DNA from: an uncultured Clostridia bacterium
Lineage (GTDB): Bacteria; Bacillota; Clostridia; TANB77; CAG-508
Direction of reading: 5' to 3'
Assembly (NCBI GenBank): GCA_947627185.1
Contig: CANQVF010000005.1
Coordinates: 28,269 to 92,268, forward strand
Length of the DNA: 64,000 nt
Position numbers and translations under genes: made by a program. Positions within the stretch are counted from its first letter, which is position 1; the number at the start of each line of letters is the position of its first letter. The notes below the pieces were generated by a model. The model had not been told where the DNA came from and ran no database searches. It was given only the letters and a program-made list of their open reading frames with translations. Positions 54,756-63,265 of the stretch are shown here, one piece after another.

Positions 54756-54783
54756 TTGAATTTAAAATTATTAATGATATAAT
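54756..54783 (+). promoter_or_regulatory. Candidate internal promoter before rplO
   Basis: TTGAAT at 54756-54761, a 16-base spacer and TATAAT at 54778-54783, in the 91-base gap where rpmD normally lies. It could give rplO-secY their own transcription. The gap is extremely AT-rich, so a chance match is possible. Confidence 0.4.
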
Positions 54784-54828
54784 AAAAACGAATTTGTTTT
54801 AAGACTTAAAAAGAGGAGGTGTAAATCG

Positions 54829-55263
54829 ATGGAATTAGGAAACATCAAGTCAGCTGTAAAAAGAGAAACTAGAAAAAGAGTTGGACGTGGAATAGGTTCA
54901 GGACTTGGAAAAACATCTGGAAGAGGACATAAAGGACAAAAAGCAAGATCAGGTGGTGGAGTAAGAAGAGGATTTGAAGGTGGTCAAACACCATTATATA
55001 GAAGATTACCAAAAAGAGGTTTTAACAATATATATGCTAAAACTTATACTGAAGTAACTTTAACAATGCTTAATAAATCAAAAGCTGAAGAAGTTACAGC
55101 TGAAAGTTTATTAGCTGAAGGTATTATTGGAAAAATAAATGATGGAATAGTTGTTTTAGCTACAGGTAACTTAGATAAAAAGTTAACAGTTAAAGCAAAG
55201 AGATTTACTAAAGCTGCTGCAGAAAAAATAGAAGCTGCAGGTGGAAAGATTGAGGTGATTTAG
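54829..55263 (+). CDS. rplO: 50S ribosomal protein L15
   Basis: 144 residues: [47 protein letters not shown] and the C-terminal domain ending [24 protein letters not shown] precedes ATG 54829. The secY start follows its stop codon without a gap. Confidence 0.99.
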   Translation: MELGNIKSAVKRETRKRVGRGIGSGLGKTSGRGHKGQKARSGGGVRRGFEGGQTPLYRRLPKRGFNNIYAKTYTEVTLTMLNKSKAEEVTAESLLAEGIIGKINDGIVVLATGNLDKKLTVKAKRFTKAAAEKIEAAGGKIEVI

Positions 55264-56589
55264 TTGTTCAAAACTATTAAAAATGCTTTGAAAACACCAG
55301 ATGTAAGAAAAAGATTATTATATACATTAGTTTTAATAATTATATTTAGATTTGGATGTTTTATTACAGTACCAGGTGTTGATACAATAGCACTTGGAGA
55401 ACAAATGCAATCTGCAACTGGAAGTTTAGCAGGATTAATCAATACAATTTCTGGTGGTGCATTTGCAAATTTATCAATTTTCTCAATGACAATAACACCT
55501 TATATTACAGCATCAATTGTAATACAATTATTAGGAATGATTATACCTTCATTAGAAAAACTAATGAAGGAAGGTGGAGAAACTGGAAAACAAAAAATAA
55601 ATAAATATACAAAAATAGTAACATTAATACTATCTTTAATTGAAGGTTTAGGTATTTACATATCTTACAAATCTTCAGGTGTATTTATAAATCCAGGACT
55701 TTTAACAGGTTCAATTGTTGTATTATCATTAATGACTGGTACAGCAATATTAATGTGGCTTGGAGAACAAATCACAAGCAAAGGTATTGGAAATGGTATA
55801 TCAATGATTATTTTTGTTGGTATAATTTCAAGATTACCTCGTGGATTAGTTACATTATGGAATTTAATATTACAAAATGGGTCTGTTAGTACTGTAGGTA
55901 TAGTTACAGCATTAGCAATTATAGTAGGAGCTATTATTTTAGTAGCAGGTGTTGTATTTGTGCAACAAGCTGAAAGAAGAGTTCCTGTACAATATGCTAA
56001 AAAAGTTGTTGGAAGAAAAATGTATGGTGGACAAAATACACATATTCCACTTAAACTTGCAATGGCTGGAGTTATGCCAGTAATCTTTGCATCATCATTT
56101 ATGACATTTCCAGCAATGATGATTCAAATATTTGCTTCAGATAAAATTGGTGGAACTGGTTTCTTAGCTGGTTTATATCAATTCTCAATAGCAACATCTT
56201 CATCACAAGTTGCTTGGGGATATTCTTTAGCAAATGCAATTGTGTACTTACTATTAATAGTAGGATTCACATTCTTCTATACTTATGCAACATTCAATCC
56301 AGCAGAAGTAGCTACAAATATTAAACAAAATGGTGGATTTATACCAGGAATTAGAGCTGGTAAACCTACAACAGATTATTTAAAATCAATACTAAGTAAG
56401 TTAACTTGGTTTGGTGCAATATTCTTAAGTTTAATAGCAATACTTCCAATGCTTATGAGATTTTCAAGTGTTGATATTTCTTTTGGTGGTACATCAATAC
56501 TTATTATCGTTGGTGTTGCATTAGAAACAGTTCAACAATTAGAATCACAATTAGTAATGAGACATTATAAAGGATTCTTAGAAAAATAG
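55264..56589 (+). CDS. secY: Preprotein translocase subunit SecY
   Basis: 441 residues from TTG 55264, the first base after the rplO stop; its GAGGTGAT lies within the end of rplO, so the two are coupled. Ten transmembrane segments can be traced. Family signatures: TVPGVDTIALG, FSIFSMTITPYITASIVIQLL, QAERRVPVQYAKKVVGR, LKLAMAGVMPVIFASS, ANIKQNGGFIPGIRAG-like (here TNIKQNGGFIPGIRAG) and the final segment LEVTQQLES-type helix. SecY is the protein-conducting channel in the inner membrane. Confidence 0.98.
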   Translation: MFKTIKNALKTPDVRKRLLYTLVLIIIFRFGCFITVPGVDTIALGEQMQSATGSLAGLINTISGGAFANLSIFSMTITPYITASIVIQLLGMIIPSLEKLMKEGGETGKQKINKYTKIVTLILSLIEGLGIYISYKSSGVFINPGLLTGSIVVLSLMTGTAILMWLGEQITSKGIGNGISMIIFVGIISRLPRGLVTLWNLILQNGSVSTVGIVTALAIIVGAIILVAGVVFVQQAERRVPVQYAKKVVGRKMYGGQNTHIPLKLAMAGVMPVIFASSFMTFPAMMIQIFASDKIGGTGFLAGLYQFSIATSSSQVAWGYSLANAIVYLLLIVGFTFFYTYATFNPAEVATNIKQNGGFIPGIRAGKPTTDYLKSILSKLTWFGAIFLSLIAILPMLMRFSSVDISFGGTSILIIVGVALETVQQLESQLVMRHYKGFLEK

Positions 56590-56612
56590 AATTTAATATA
56601 TTATTTTATACA

Positions 56613-56639
56613 GGGTGGTTTTAACATAAAAAGCCACCC
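56613..56639 (+). terminator. Hairpin after secY
   Basis: GGGTGGTTTT (56613-56622) and AAAAGCCACCC (about 56629-56639) form a GC-containing stem. No long T run follows, so termination may be partial. The 494-base gap 56590-57083 otherwise holds an inverted-repeat element at 56841-56936 and AT-rich sequence in which I see nothing else. Confidence 0.6.
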
Positions 56640-56840
56640 GTATATGCTTTATATTTATGTTAATTAAATAATAATTTAAATTTACTTTTTTTAAATAAGT
56701 TTTATTATTGTATTTAAATTGTTATTTTTAAATTAACAAAAAATTGTATTAGCTAATGTTTTAATATTAATTTGAATTTTATATTAATTAACAAAATTTT
56801 ATTATGAACTTAAGTTTTGGATTTGAAAGTAATTTGAATT

Positions 56841-56936
56841 TAGAAATTCTTAAAAATAAAAAAATGAGGAATGTTCGAAGGCAAATCGAAGATTTGAACA
56901 GCGAAAGAGGCGCATTTTTTTATTTTAGAATTTCTA
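56841..56936. repeat. 96-bp inverted-repeat element between secY and adk
   Basis: TAGAAATTCTTAAAAATAAA... (56841-56866) is matched by its inverted copy at 56913-56936 apart from a 2-base indel. Between them lies a 46-base GC-richer core (56867-56912) containing CAAAT-CGAAG-ATTTG, itself a small palindrome, and GTTCGAAGG. Structure and base-composition contrast suggest a small interspersed repeat or a MITE-like remnant. Confidence 0.62.
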
Positions 56937-57083
56937 TGAAAATTATCTTGAACGGAAAAATTTAAGTGAATAATATAATTTTGTTAATTTAAAAACAGCA
57001 ATTAAAAAAACAACAATTTAGAAATTATAATTTCAAATTATTATTTAATTAACATAAATATAAATTTAAAAGGAGGTATCTTT

Positions 57084-57746
57084 ATGGTAATTATTATGTT
57101 AGGAGCACCAGCTTCTGGAAAAGGAAGTGTTGCAGAAATACTTTCAAATGAATTTAAAATTCCATCAATTTCAAGTGGAGATATTTTTAGAAAATATATT
57201 AGCAATGGATCTGAAATAGGAAAAAAAGCAAATGAGTACATGACAAAAGGTGAGCTTGTTCCAGATGATTTAACAGTACAACTTATAACTTCTAGATTAA
57301 ATGAAGATGATGTAAAAGATGGCTTAATTTTAGATGGATTTCCAAGGACTGTAAATCAAGCAAAAGCATTAGATGAAATGCTAAAGAAAGAAAATAAAAA
57401 GATAGATATAGTAGTTAATTTAGAAACTCCAGAAGAAGAAATTTTAGAAAGAATCACAAATAGAAGAATTTGTTCAAATTCTGAATGTAAAGCAATTTAT
57501 AATACCGTATTGCACCCATCAAAAGTAGAAGGTGTATGTGATAAATGCGGAAGTAAAACTTACCAAAGAGATGATGATAAAATAGAAAAAGCAAAAAATA
57601 GATTAGAAGTTTATTATAGAGAAACAGCTCCAGTAGCAGATTATTATAAAGAAACAGGTGTATTGTATTCAACAGTATTAAGTAAATCAATAAATAGAAT
57701 GAAAGATGAAGTAGCAAAAGATGTAATTGATTATTTAAAGAAATAA
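57084..57746 (+). CDS. adk: Adenylate kinase
   Basis: 220 residues: P-loop GAPASGKGSVAEIL (about 7-20), ISSGDIFRKYI, the lid region with RRICSNSECKAIYN and VCDKCGSKTYQRDDD, that is, a four-cysteine zinc site typical of Gram-positive enzymes, and DGFPRTVNQA. It keeps AMP/ADP/ATP in balance. AAAGGAGG precedes ATG 57084. One odd point: the P-loop reads GAPASGKGS where GxPGxGKGT is usual, two small substitutions that other bacterial kinases also show in part. Confidence 0.97.
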   Translation: MVIIMLGAPASGKGSVAEILSNEFKIPSISSGDIFRKYISNGSEIGKKANEYMTKGELVPDDLTVQLITSRLNEDDVKDGLILDGFPRTVNQAKALDEMLKKENKKIDIVVNLETPEEEILERITNRRICSNSECKAIYNTVLHPSKVEGVCDKCGSKTYQRDDDKIEKAKNRLEVYYRETAPVADYYKETGVLYSTVLSKSINRMKDEVAKDVIDYLKK

Positions 57747-57788
57747 ATTTTATTAATGCAAGATGTGGAAAGAAGAAAAGAGGAAAAA

Positions 57789-58559
57789 ATGATTAGTATA
57801 AAATCAAAAAGAGAAATAGAATTAATGAAAGAAGCCTGCAAAATTACAGCAGAAACTTACGATTATATTGAAAAAATAATAAAACCAGGAATGTCTACAT
57901 TAGAACTTGATAATTTAGCAGAAAAATTTATAAAATCTAAGGGTGGTATACCTGCACAAAAGGGTTATCCAAGTGGCGTAAGAGGAGTACCAAATTTTCC
58001 AGGAACTCTTTGTGTATCAATAAATGATGAAGTAATTCATGGAATACCTTCAAAAGATATTATTATACAAGATGGAGATGTAGTTAGTGTAGACTTAGTA
58101 GTTTTAAAAAATGGGTATCATGGAGATGCAGCAAGAACTTTTCTAGTAGGAAATGTAACAAAACAAGCAAAAGAACTTGTAGAAGTTACGAAACAATCTT
58201 TTTTTGAAGCAATTAAATTTGCAAAACCAGGAAATAGAATTGGTGATATATCACATGCGGTAGAAAGCTATGTTAAACAATTTGGATTTTCAGTAGTAAA
58301 AGAATTTCAAGGACATGGAATAGGAAAAGAAATGCATGAAGATCCAGGTATTCCAAATTATGGAAAACCAGGTAGAGGTCCAAGAATAGAAACAGGTATG
58401 ACATTAGCAGTAGAACCTATGATTATAGCTGGAAAGCCAGATATTTGGGAATTAGAAGATGGATGGACAATAGCAACACAAGATGGTAGTTTATCTGCTC
58501 ATTATGAAAATACAATTTTAATTACGGAAAATGAACCAAAAATATTGACAATACTATAA
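57789..58559 (+). CDS. map: Methionine aminopeptidase, type I
   Basis: 256 residues from ATG 57789: ISIKSKREIELMKEACKI opening, the five metal ligands in place: Asp in VSVDLVVLKNGYHGDAARTF (two), His in GHGIGKEMHEDPGIPNYG, Glu in AVEPMI, Glu in HYENTILIT. It removes the initiator methionine from new proteins. The in-frame ATG at 57756 gives an unusual basic extension and lies upstream of AGAGGA, so the shorter form is preferred. Confidence 0.98.
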   Translation: MISIKSKREIELMKEACKITAETYDYIEKIIKPGMSTLELDNLAEKFIKSKGGIPAQKGYPSGVRGVPNFPGTLCVSINDEVIHGIPSKDIIIQDGDVVSVDLVVLKNGYHGDAARTFLVGNVTKQAKELVEVTKQSFFEAIKFAKPGNRIGDISHAVESYVKQFGFSVVKEFQGHGIGKEMHEDPGIPNYGKPGRGPRIETGMTLAVEPMIIAGKPDIWELEDGWTIATQDGSLSAHYENTILITENEPKILTIL

Positions 58560-58662
58560 AAATAATATATAATATTCTAGATTTATTGCTCAAAGTAGCT
58601 AAAAATTAAGCTAAAATATGCCTGTAAGGGCTTATTTGTGCTGATATAAGGGGGATTTAATT

Positions 58663-58881
58663 TTGTCTAAAGAAGATGTAATTGAAGTAGAAGGTACAGT
58701 TATTGAAACATTACCAAATACTAATTTTAAAGTTGAATTAGAAAATGGACATCAAGTATTAGCTCATATATCAGGAAAATTAAGAATGAATTATATCAAA
58801 ATTTTACCAGGTGATAAAGTAAAGTTAGAACTTTCACCTTATGATTTATCAAAAGGTAGAATTACTTGGAGAGCAAAATAA
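58663..58881 (+). CDS. infA: Translation initiation factor IF-1
   Basis: 72 residues, exact family length, from TTG 58663 (AAGGGGGAT upstream): [56 protein letters not shown] and [11 protein letters not shown]-fold factor that blocks the A site during initiation. The gene for a KOW-domain protein often found between map and infA is absent; the 103-base gap holds only weak hairpins. Confidence 0.99.
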   Translation: MSKEDVIEVEGTVIETLPNTNFKVELENGHQVLAHISGKLRMNYIKILPGDKVKLELSPYDLSKGRITWRAK

Positions 58882-58986
58882 TAATGTAAAAAAATAAAAT
58901 ATTATTTCTTTAGTAATTTGGGTGTGTAATAACTAATTTAATAATATTTTATCTCGATAAATAAATTTTAGGAGGAAAATATAGAA

Positions 58987-59100
58987 ATGAAAGTAAGACC
59001 ATCAGTAAAGAAAATTTGTGAAAAATGCAAAATAATCAAAAGAAAAGGTGTTGTCAGAGTAATTTGTGAAAACCCAAAACATAAACAAAGACAAGGCTAA
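58987..59100 (+). CDS. rpmJ: 50S ribosomal protein L36
   Basis: 37 residues, family length: [20 protein letters not shown] and [15 protein letters not shown] with the zinc-binding Cys-Cys-Cys-His set (C11, C14, C27, H32). The expected position after infA and AGGAGG at 58971-58976 support it. Confidence 0.99.
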   Translation: MKVRPSVKKICEKCKIIKRKGVVRVICENPKHKQRQG

Positions 59101-59110
59101 TAATAAAAAT

Positions 59111-59233
59111 ATTTAGGTATTAACACAAAATGGAGCGGCTGTCAGCAAAAACTGATATTCATATTGTGTTTATATATATGCAAAAAATAGATAGATTACT
59201 ATTTTATTTTATACTTTTATATAAAATAAAATA
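59111..59233 (+). promoter_or_regulatory. Structured leader in front of rpsM
   Basis: The 201-base gap between rpmJ and rpsM holds an outer helix AACACAA / TTGTGTT (about 59121-59171) with an inner TCAG/CTGA hairpin, and a perfect 14-bp stem TATTTTATTTTATA (59200-59213) with TATAAAATAAAATA (59220-59233). No T tract follows. It may be a ribosomal-protein binding or processing site for the alpha part of the cluster. Confidence 0.55.
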
Positions 59234-59301
59234 CATTTCAGGTTTATTTATTTTAGCAAAAAACAAAGTAAAGATAAAAATTTATGGAGGTGCAAAAATT
59301 T

Positions 59302-59673
59302 ATGGCTCGTTTAGCAGGAGTTGATTTACCTAGAGAAAAAAGAGTAGAAATAGGATTAACATATATCTATGGTATAGGATTACCTAGTTCTCAAAAAATT
59401 CTTAAAGTAGCAGGAGTTAATCCAGATACAAGAGTAAAAGATTTAACAGATGATGAAGTAGGAAAAATAAGAAAAGCTATGGAAGACTATAAAGTTGAAG
59501 GTGATTTAAGAAGAGAAGTAGCTTTAAACATAAAAAGACTTACTGAAATTGGATGTTACAGAGGAATTAGACATAGAAGAGGACTACCTGTAAGAGGACA
59601 AAGAACAAAAACTAATGCTCGTACAAGAAAAGGTCCTAGAAAATTAGTAAGTAAAAGTAAAAAAGCAAATTAG
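59302..59673 (+). CDS. rpsM: 30S ribosomal protein S13
   Basis: 123 residues from ATG 59302: [69 protein letters not shown] is the family's hallmark. The in-frame ATG 59284 overlaps GGAGGTG, the ribosome-binding site. S13 forms the intersubunit bridge in the head. Confidence 0.99.
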   Translation: MARLAGVDLPREKRVEIGLTYIYGIGLPSSQKILKVAGVNPDTRVKDLTDDEVGKIRKAMEDYKVEGDLRREVALNIKRLTEIGCYRGIRHRRGLPVRGQRTKTNARTRKGPRKLVSKSKKAN

Positions 59674-59707
59674 TTAGAAAATAAATTTTAAGGGAGGTAA
59701 ATACCAA

Positions 59708-60109
59708 ATGGCAAAAGCTAGTAGTGCTAAGAAAACAGGTATCAGAAGAAGAGAAAGAAAAAATATAGATAGAGGTTCAGCTCATATTCATTCTACTTTT
59801 AACAATACAATAGTTTCTATTACAGATACACAAGGAAATGTTATTTCTTGGGCAAGTGCTGGAGAATTAGGATTTAAAGGTTCTAGAAAAAGCACACCAT
59901 TTGCAGCTGGTCAAGCAGCAGAAACTGCAGCTAAAGCAGCAATGGAACATGGTTTAAAAACTGTTGATGTATATGTTAAAGGTCCAGGAGCTGGTCGTGA
60001 AGCTGCAATTAGATCATTACAAACAGCAGGATTAGATATAACAATGATAAAAGATGTTACTCCAATACCACACAACGGTTGTAGACCACCAAAAAGAAGA
60101 AGAGTATAG
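59708..60109 (+). CDS. rpsK: 30S ribosomal protein S11
   Basis: 133 residues: [70 protein letters not shown] and [21 protein letters not shown]11 shapes the platform near the mRNA exit. GGGAGG precedes ATG 59708. Confidence 0.99.
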   Translation: MAKASSAKKTGIRRRERKNIDRGSAHIHSTFNNTIVSITDTQGNVISWASAGELGFKGSRKSTPFAAGQAAETAAKAAMEHGLKTVDVYVKGPGAGREAAIRSLQTAGLDITMIKDVTPIPHNGCRPPKRRRV

Positions 60110-60147
60110 AATAAAAGAAAATATTAGAAAGAGGTGTATTTAAACAA

Positions 60148-60774
60148 ATGGCAAGATATAAAGACGAACAATGTCGTATATGCCGTAGAGAAGGACAAAA
60201 ATTGTTCTTAAAAGGTTCAAGATGTTATTCTGATAAATGTAGTGTAACAAGAAGAAATTATGCTCCAGGACAACATGGACAAAAAAGAACAAAACTTTCT
60301 GAATACGGAACACAATTAAGAGAAAAACAAAAAACTAGATCATTCTATGGTGTAGGTGAAAAACAATTTAGAAAATATTTTGAAATGGCTTCTAATAAAA
60401 AAGGTATTACAGGTACAAATCTTTTACAAATATTAGAAAGCAGATTAGATAATGTTGTATATAGATTAGGTTTTGGTGTTTCAAGACCACAAGCAAGACA
60501 ATTAGTAACACATGGAAATATAGAAGTTAATGGAAGAAAAACAGATATTGCTTCTTATTTAGTTAAACCAGGAGATGTTATTGCTGTTAGAGAATCTAGA
60601 AAAGATAACAGCATTATAAAAGCAAATGCAGAAGCTGGATCTGTTAGACCAATTCCAGAATGGTTAGAATTAGATAGCAAAAACTTAAGTGCTAAAGTTT
60701 TAAGATTAGTAAATAGAGAAGAAATTGATTTACCAGTAGAAGAACACTTAATCATAGAGTTATATTCAAAATAA
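60148..60774 (+). CDS. rpsD: 30S ribosomal protein S4
   Basis: 208 residues. The N-terminus carries a four-cysteine zinc site (CRIC near 9-12, and two more cysteines around 26 and 31 in RCYSDKC), the form with zinc found in many Gram-positives. The S4 domain is at about 98-160 ([25 protein letters not shown]). S4 starts 16S assembly; in several bacteria it represses this operon. AAGAGGTG precedes ATG 60148. Confidence 0.99.
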   Translation: MARYKDEQCRICRREGQKLFLKGSRCYSDKCSVTRRNYAPGQHGQKRTKLSEYGTQLREKQKTRSFYGVGEKQFRKYFEMASNKKGITGTNLLQILESRLDNVVYRLGFGVSRPQARQLVTHGNIEVNGRKTDIASYLVKPGDVIAVRESRKDNSIIKANAEAGSVRPIPEWLELDSKNLSAKVLRLVNREEIDLPVEEHLIIELYSK

Positions 60775-60854
60775 TAACTTTTAAATACTTAGGATACGTA
60801 CGAAAAGAGATATTAAATTTTTATTGGGTTGTATTAACCTATTAGGAGGTAAGA

Positions 60855-61802
60855 ATGATTGAATTTGAAAAACCAAACATCGAATGTGTAGAGGCAGACG
60901 ATAAGAGGAATTATGCAAAATTCATATGTGAACCATTAGAGCGTGGATATGGTATGACAATAGGAAATTCTTTAAGAAGAATCTTATTATCATCTTTACC
61001 AGGAGCTGCTATAACAAGTGTTAAAATAAATGGCGTAGTACATGAATTTTCTACTGTACCTGGAGTTGTAGAAGATGTTCCTGAGTTAATTGTTAATTTA
61101 AAAAGTGTAAGACTTAAAGTTTTTGATAATGAAGAAAAAATCATAAGAATAGATTTTAAAGGTGCTGGAGAAATAAAAGCAGCTGATATTGTAACAGATG
61201 GAACAGTTGAAATATTAAATCCAGAACTACATATAGCAACAACTTCAAATAATTGTGATTTACACATGGAAATGACTGTAAATAGAGGTAGAGGATATAA
61301 TGTTGCTGAGAAAAACAAAAAAGATAATAGCCCAATAGATGTATTAGCAATAGATTCTATATTTACTCCAGTTAAAAAAGTAAATTATTCTGTTGAAAAT
61401 ACTAGGGTTGGTCAAATGGTAGATTATGATAAATTAACAATAGAAGTTTGGACAGATGGTAGTTTAAAACCATTTGAGGCCTTAAGTTTAGCTGCAAAAG
61501 TTATGACAGGTCATTTAGAATTATTTATTGACTTATCAGAAACAGCTAAAAATACTCAAGTTATGGTTGAAAAAGAAGAATCAAAGAAAGAGAAAGTTTT
61601 AGAAATGCCTATCGAGGAATTAGAACTTTCTGTAAGATCATATAATTGCTTAAAAAGAGCTGGAATTCAAACTGTTGAAGATTTAGCTAAAAAATCACAA
61701 GAAGATATGATGAAAGTAAGAAACTTAGGTAAAAAATCATTAGATGAAGTTACAAACAAATTGATTGCCTTAGGATTAAACTTTACATCAGAAGAAGAAT
61801 AA
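60855..61802 (+). CDS. rpoA: RNA polymerase alpha subunit
   Basis: 315 residues: N-terminal domain with [36 protein letters not shown] and [13 protein letters not shown]; linker around 228-245; C-terminal domain (about 250-310) with [22 protein letters not shown] and [14 protein letters not shown] that binds UP elements and activators. AGGAGGT precedes ATG 60855. The 80-base gap before it has a GGTTGTATTAACC hairpin. Confidence 0.99.
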   Translation: MIEFEKPNIECVEADDKRNYAKFICEPLERGYGMTIGNSLRRILLSSLPGAAITSVKINGVVHEFSTVPGVVEDVPELIVNLKSVRLKVFDNEEKIIRIDFKGAGEIKAADIVTDGTVEILNPELHIATTSNNCDLHMEMTVNRGRGYNVAEKNKKDNSPIDVLAIDSIFTPVKKVNYSVENTRVGQMVDYDKLTIEVWTDGSLKPFEALSLAAKVMTGHLELFIDLSETAKNTQVMVEKEESKKEKVLEMPIEELELSVRSYNCLKRAGIQTVEDLAKKSQEDMMKVRNLGKKSLDEVTNKLIALGLNFTSEEE

Positions 61803-61826
61803 TTTTTAAGGAAGGTGGAAAGTAAA

Positions 61827-62336
61827 GTGGCAGGAACAAGAAAACTTGGAAAACCAACTGATCAAAGATTAGCTATGCTAAAAACTCAAACAACTGATTT
61901 AATTTTAAATGGAAAAATAGTTACTACTGAAGCAAGAGCTAAAGAAGTAAAATCAATTGTAGATAGCGTTATAGCATTAGCTGTTAAAGAACATAAAAAT
62001 TTTGAAGAAGTAGAAGTAAAAGTAGTTAAAGCAAAATTAGATAGTAATGGAAGAAAAGTTACAGAAAAAGTAAAAAGTAAAAATGGAAAAGAATATCTAA
62101 AAGTTGTTAAAGAAGAAAAAATGGAAAAAAGACAAAAAGATATGCCATCAAGATTAAATGCTAGAAGAAAAATAATGAAAAAAGTAAATAAAGTAGATGG
62201 TGTAGATTTAATGGACAAATTATTTAATGAACTAGCTCCAAAATATGAAGGAAGAGTTGGTGGATATACTAGAATATTAAAAATGGATCCTAGAAAAGGT
62301 GACAATGCAGATAAAGCAATTTTAATGTTAGTATAA
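61827..62336 (+). CDS. rplQ: 50S ribosomal protein L17 with internal insertion
   Basis: 169 residues from GTG 61827: [53 protein letters not shown], then about 45 extra residues rich in Lys/Val (about 58-108, [20 protein letters not shown]), then [12 protein letters not shown] and the end [25 protein letters not shown]. Most bacterial L17 proteins are 112-130 residues; similar longer forms exist in some Clostridia. The start behind GAAGGTGG is preferred to GTG 61815, which overlaps it. Last gene of the cluster. Confidence 0.98.
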   Translation: MAGTRKLGKPTDQRLAMLKTQTTDLILNGKIVTTEARAKEVKSIVDSVIALAVKEHKNFEEVEVKVVKAKLDSNGRKVTEKVKSKNGKEYLKVVKEEKMEKRQKDMPSRLNARRKIMKKVNKVDGVDLMDKLFNELAPKYEGRVGGYTRILKMDPRKGDNADKAILMLV

Positions 62337-62381
62337 TAAAGTAAATTCAAAAATGCATAGAAAAAAGAGTAAGCCAAAATG

Positions 62382-62452
62382 CTTAAAATATTTTTTAATA
62401 TTTTAAGTGTAAATAAACTTTTGTTTATTTTAATTGAGGCTTCTTTTTTTAT
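62382..62452 (+). terminator. Multi-hairpin terminator after rplQ
   Basis: Two hairpins, CTTAAAATATT/AATATTTTAAG (62382-62407) and AAATAAAC/GTTTATTT (62411-62430), stand inside an outer pairing of AAGCC (62371-62375) with GGCTT (about 62438-62442) that runs into a T tract. A three-way junction ending in a U run fits termination of the ribosomal transcript; a protein-binding element is also possible. The 410-base gap 62337-62746 otherwise contains the tandem repeat. Confidence 0.65.
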
Positions 62453-62460
62453 TCCAAATA

Positions 62461-62650
62461 AATGACTTTATATTAAAACAAATAATTTTATATTAAAATA
62501 AATAATTTTAGATTAAAACAAATAATTTTATATTAAAACAAATAATTTTATATTAAAACAAATAATTTTATATTAAAACAAATAATTTTATATTAAAATA
62601 AATAATTTTAGATTAAAACAAATAACTTCATATTAAAATAAATAGTTTTA
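62461..62650. repeat. 20-bp tandem repeat array, 9.5 copies
   Basis: A unit of exactly 20 bases (AATAATTTTA plus TATTAAAACA) is repeated without gaps from 62461 to 62650. Most copies differ by 0-2 bases; the second half varies between TATTAAAACA, TATTAAAATA and GATTAAAACA, the last always after a TATTAAAATA copy. The end copies are the most diverged. No coding or hairpin function is obvious; the unit is not a multiple of three. AT-rich minisatellite, likely prone to copy-number change. Confidence 0.97.
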
Positions 62651-62746
62651 TAAAAATATTTAAAAATTGTGTTTTATGTAAAAATACTTCACATAAATTT
62701 ATAAATAAACATAAAATATAGCATAATAGTTTGAAAGGAGAATTAT

Positions 62747-63073
62747 ATGCTAGAAATTATTGTTTATGGTATTGTTTGGTGTTTTGCTGTTTATGGAATT
62801 TTAGTAATGATTCAGGAAATTATAAGAAATAATACATATCACAAAGTAGAAGAAAATATAAAACTAATAATGACAGTAAAAAATGTAGAAGATGGTATAG
62901 AAAATTATGTAAGAGAATTATCATTTGGAAGAAATTTTTATAATAATTTAATTGTTATTGATTTAGAATCAGAGGATGATACAATTTGTGTTTTAAAGGA
63001 ACTTGAAAAAGAAAATATAAATATGAAAATTTTAAATAAAGAGGAAGGAAAAAAATATTTGGAAAATTTGTAA
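62747..63073 (+). CDS. Small membrane-anchored protein of unknown function (108 aa)
   Basis: One N-terminal transmembrane helix (about 3-22, IIVYGIVWCFAVYGILVMI), then about 85 mostly cytoplasmic residues: VKNVEDGIENYVRELSFGRNF and the pair NNLIVIDLESEDDT, CVLKELEKENINMKIL. The alternating strand-helix pattern is that of a small Rossmann-like or glycosyltransferase-type N-terminal half, but catalytic motifs are missing. AAAGGAG precedes ATG 62747. Small proteins of this kind occur in Clostridia genomes without assigned function. Confidence 0.82.
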   Translation: MLEIIVYGIVWCFAVYGILVMIQEIIRNNTYHKVEENIKLIMTVKNVEDGIENYVRELSFGRNFYNNLIVIDLESEDDTICVLKELEKENINMKILNKEEGKKYLENL

Positions 63074-63100
63074 AGGAGCTTTTTTGATGAATTTTAAAAC

Positions 63101-63129
63101 TTGTAATTTACATAAAATTATGATATAAT
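63101..63129 (+). promoter_or_regulatory. Sigma-A-type promoter of the 63266 gene
   Basis: TTGTAA at 63101-63106, 17-base spacer, TATAAT at 63124-63129. A transcript from here would have a leader of about 130 bases. Confidence 0.7.
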
Positions 63130-63134
63130 ATAAA

Positions 63135-63265
63135 TGTTACATTATTGAGAAAGTTCAAGCTTTATCGAACTCTTTCAAAATAATTTTAGAGGGGGAATAA
63201 TTAATGTAATGACAAAGGAATGTATGATTATCTCAAAACTATTATCTTAAGGAAAGGACAAAAAA
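63135..63265 (+). promoter_or_regulatory. 5' leader with hairpin and short upstream ORFs
   Basis: The leader has a hairpin GAAAGTTC/GAAC..TTTC (63149-63176, two-base bulge). It then has GAGGGGG (63189-63195) in front of ATG 63204 that is followed at once by TAA, and an overlapping 13-codon ORF (63209-63250, MTKECMIISKLLS) ending 15 bases before the main start. Upstream ORFs with a good Shine-Dalgarno suggest translational control, but this may be chance. Confidence 0.4.

Noticed and set aside
59130..59324. 64-codon ORF between rpmJ and rpsM
   Set aside because: It runs over the structured leader and the rpsM ribosome-binding site, has no Shine-Dalgarno and a random-looking composition.
61886..62377. 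163-codon minus-strand ORF over rplQ
   Set aside because: Shadow of the rplQ reading frame in AT-rich DNA; no ribosome-binding site and composition of an antisense frame.
62461..62650. Possible CRISPR array
   Set aside because: No spacers: the units are directly adjacent and only 20 bases long.
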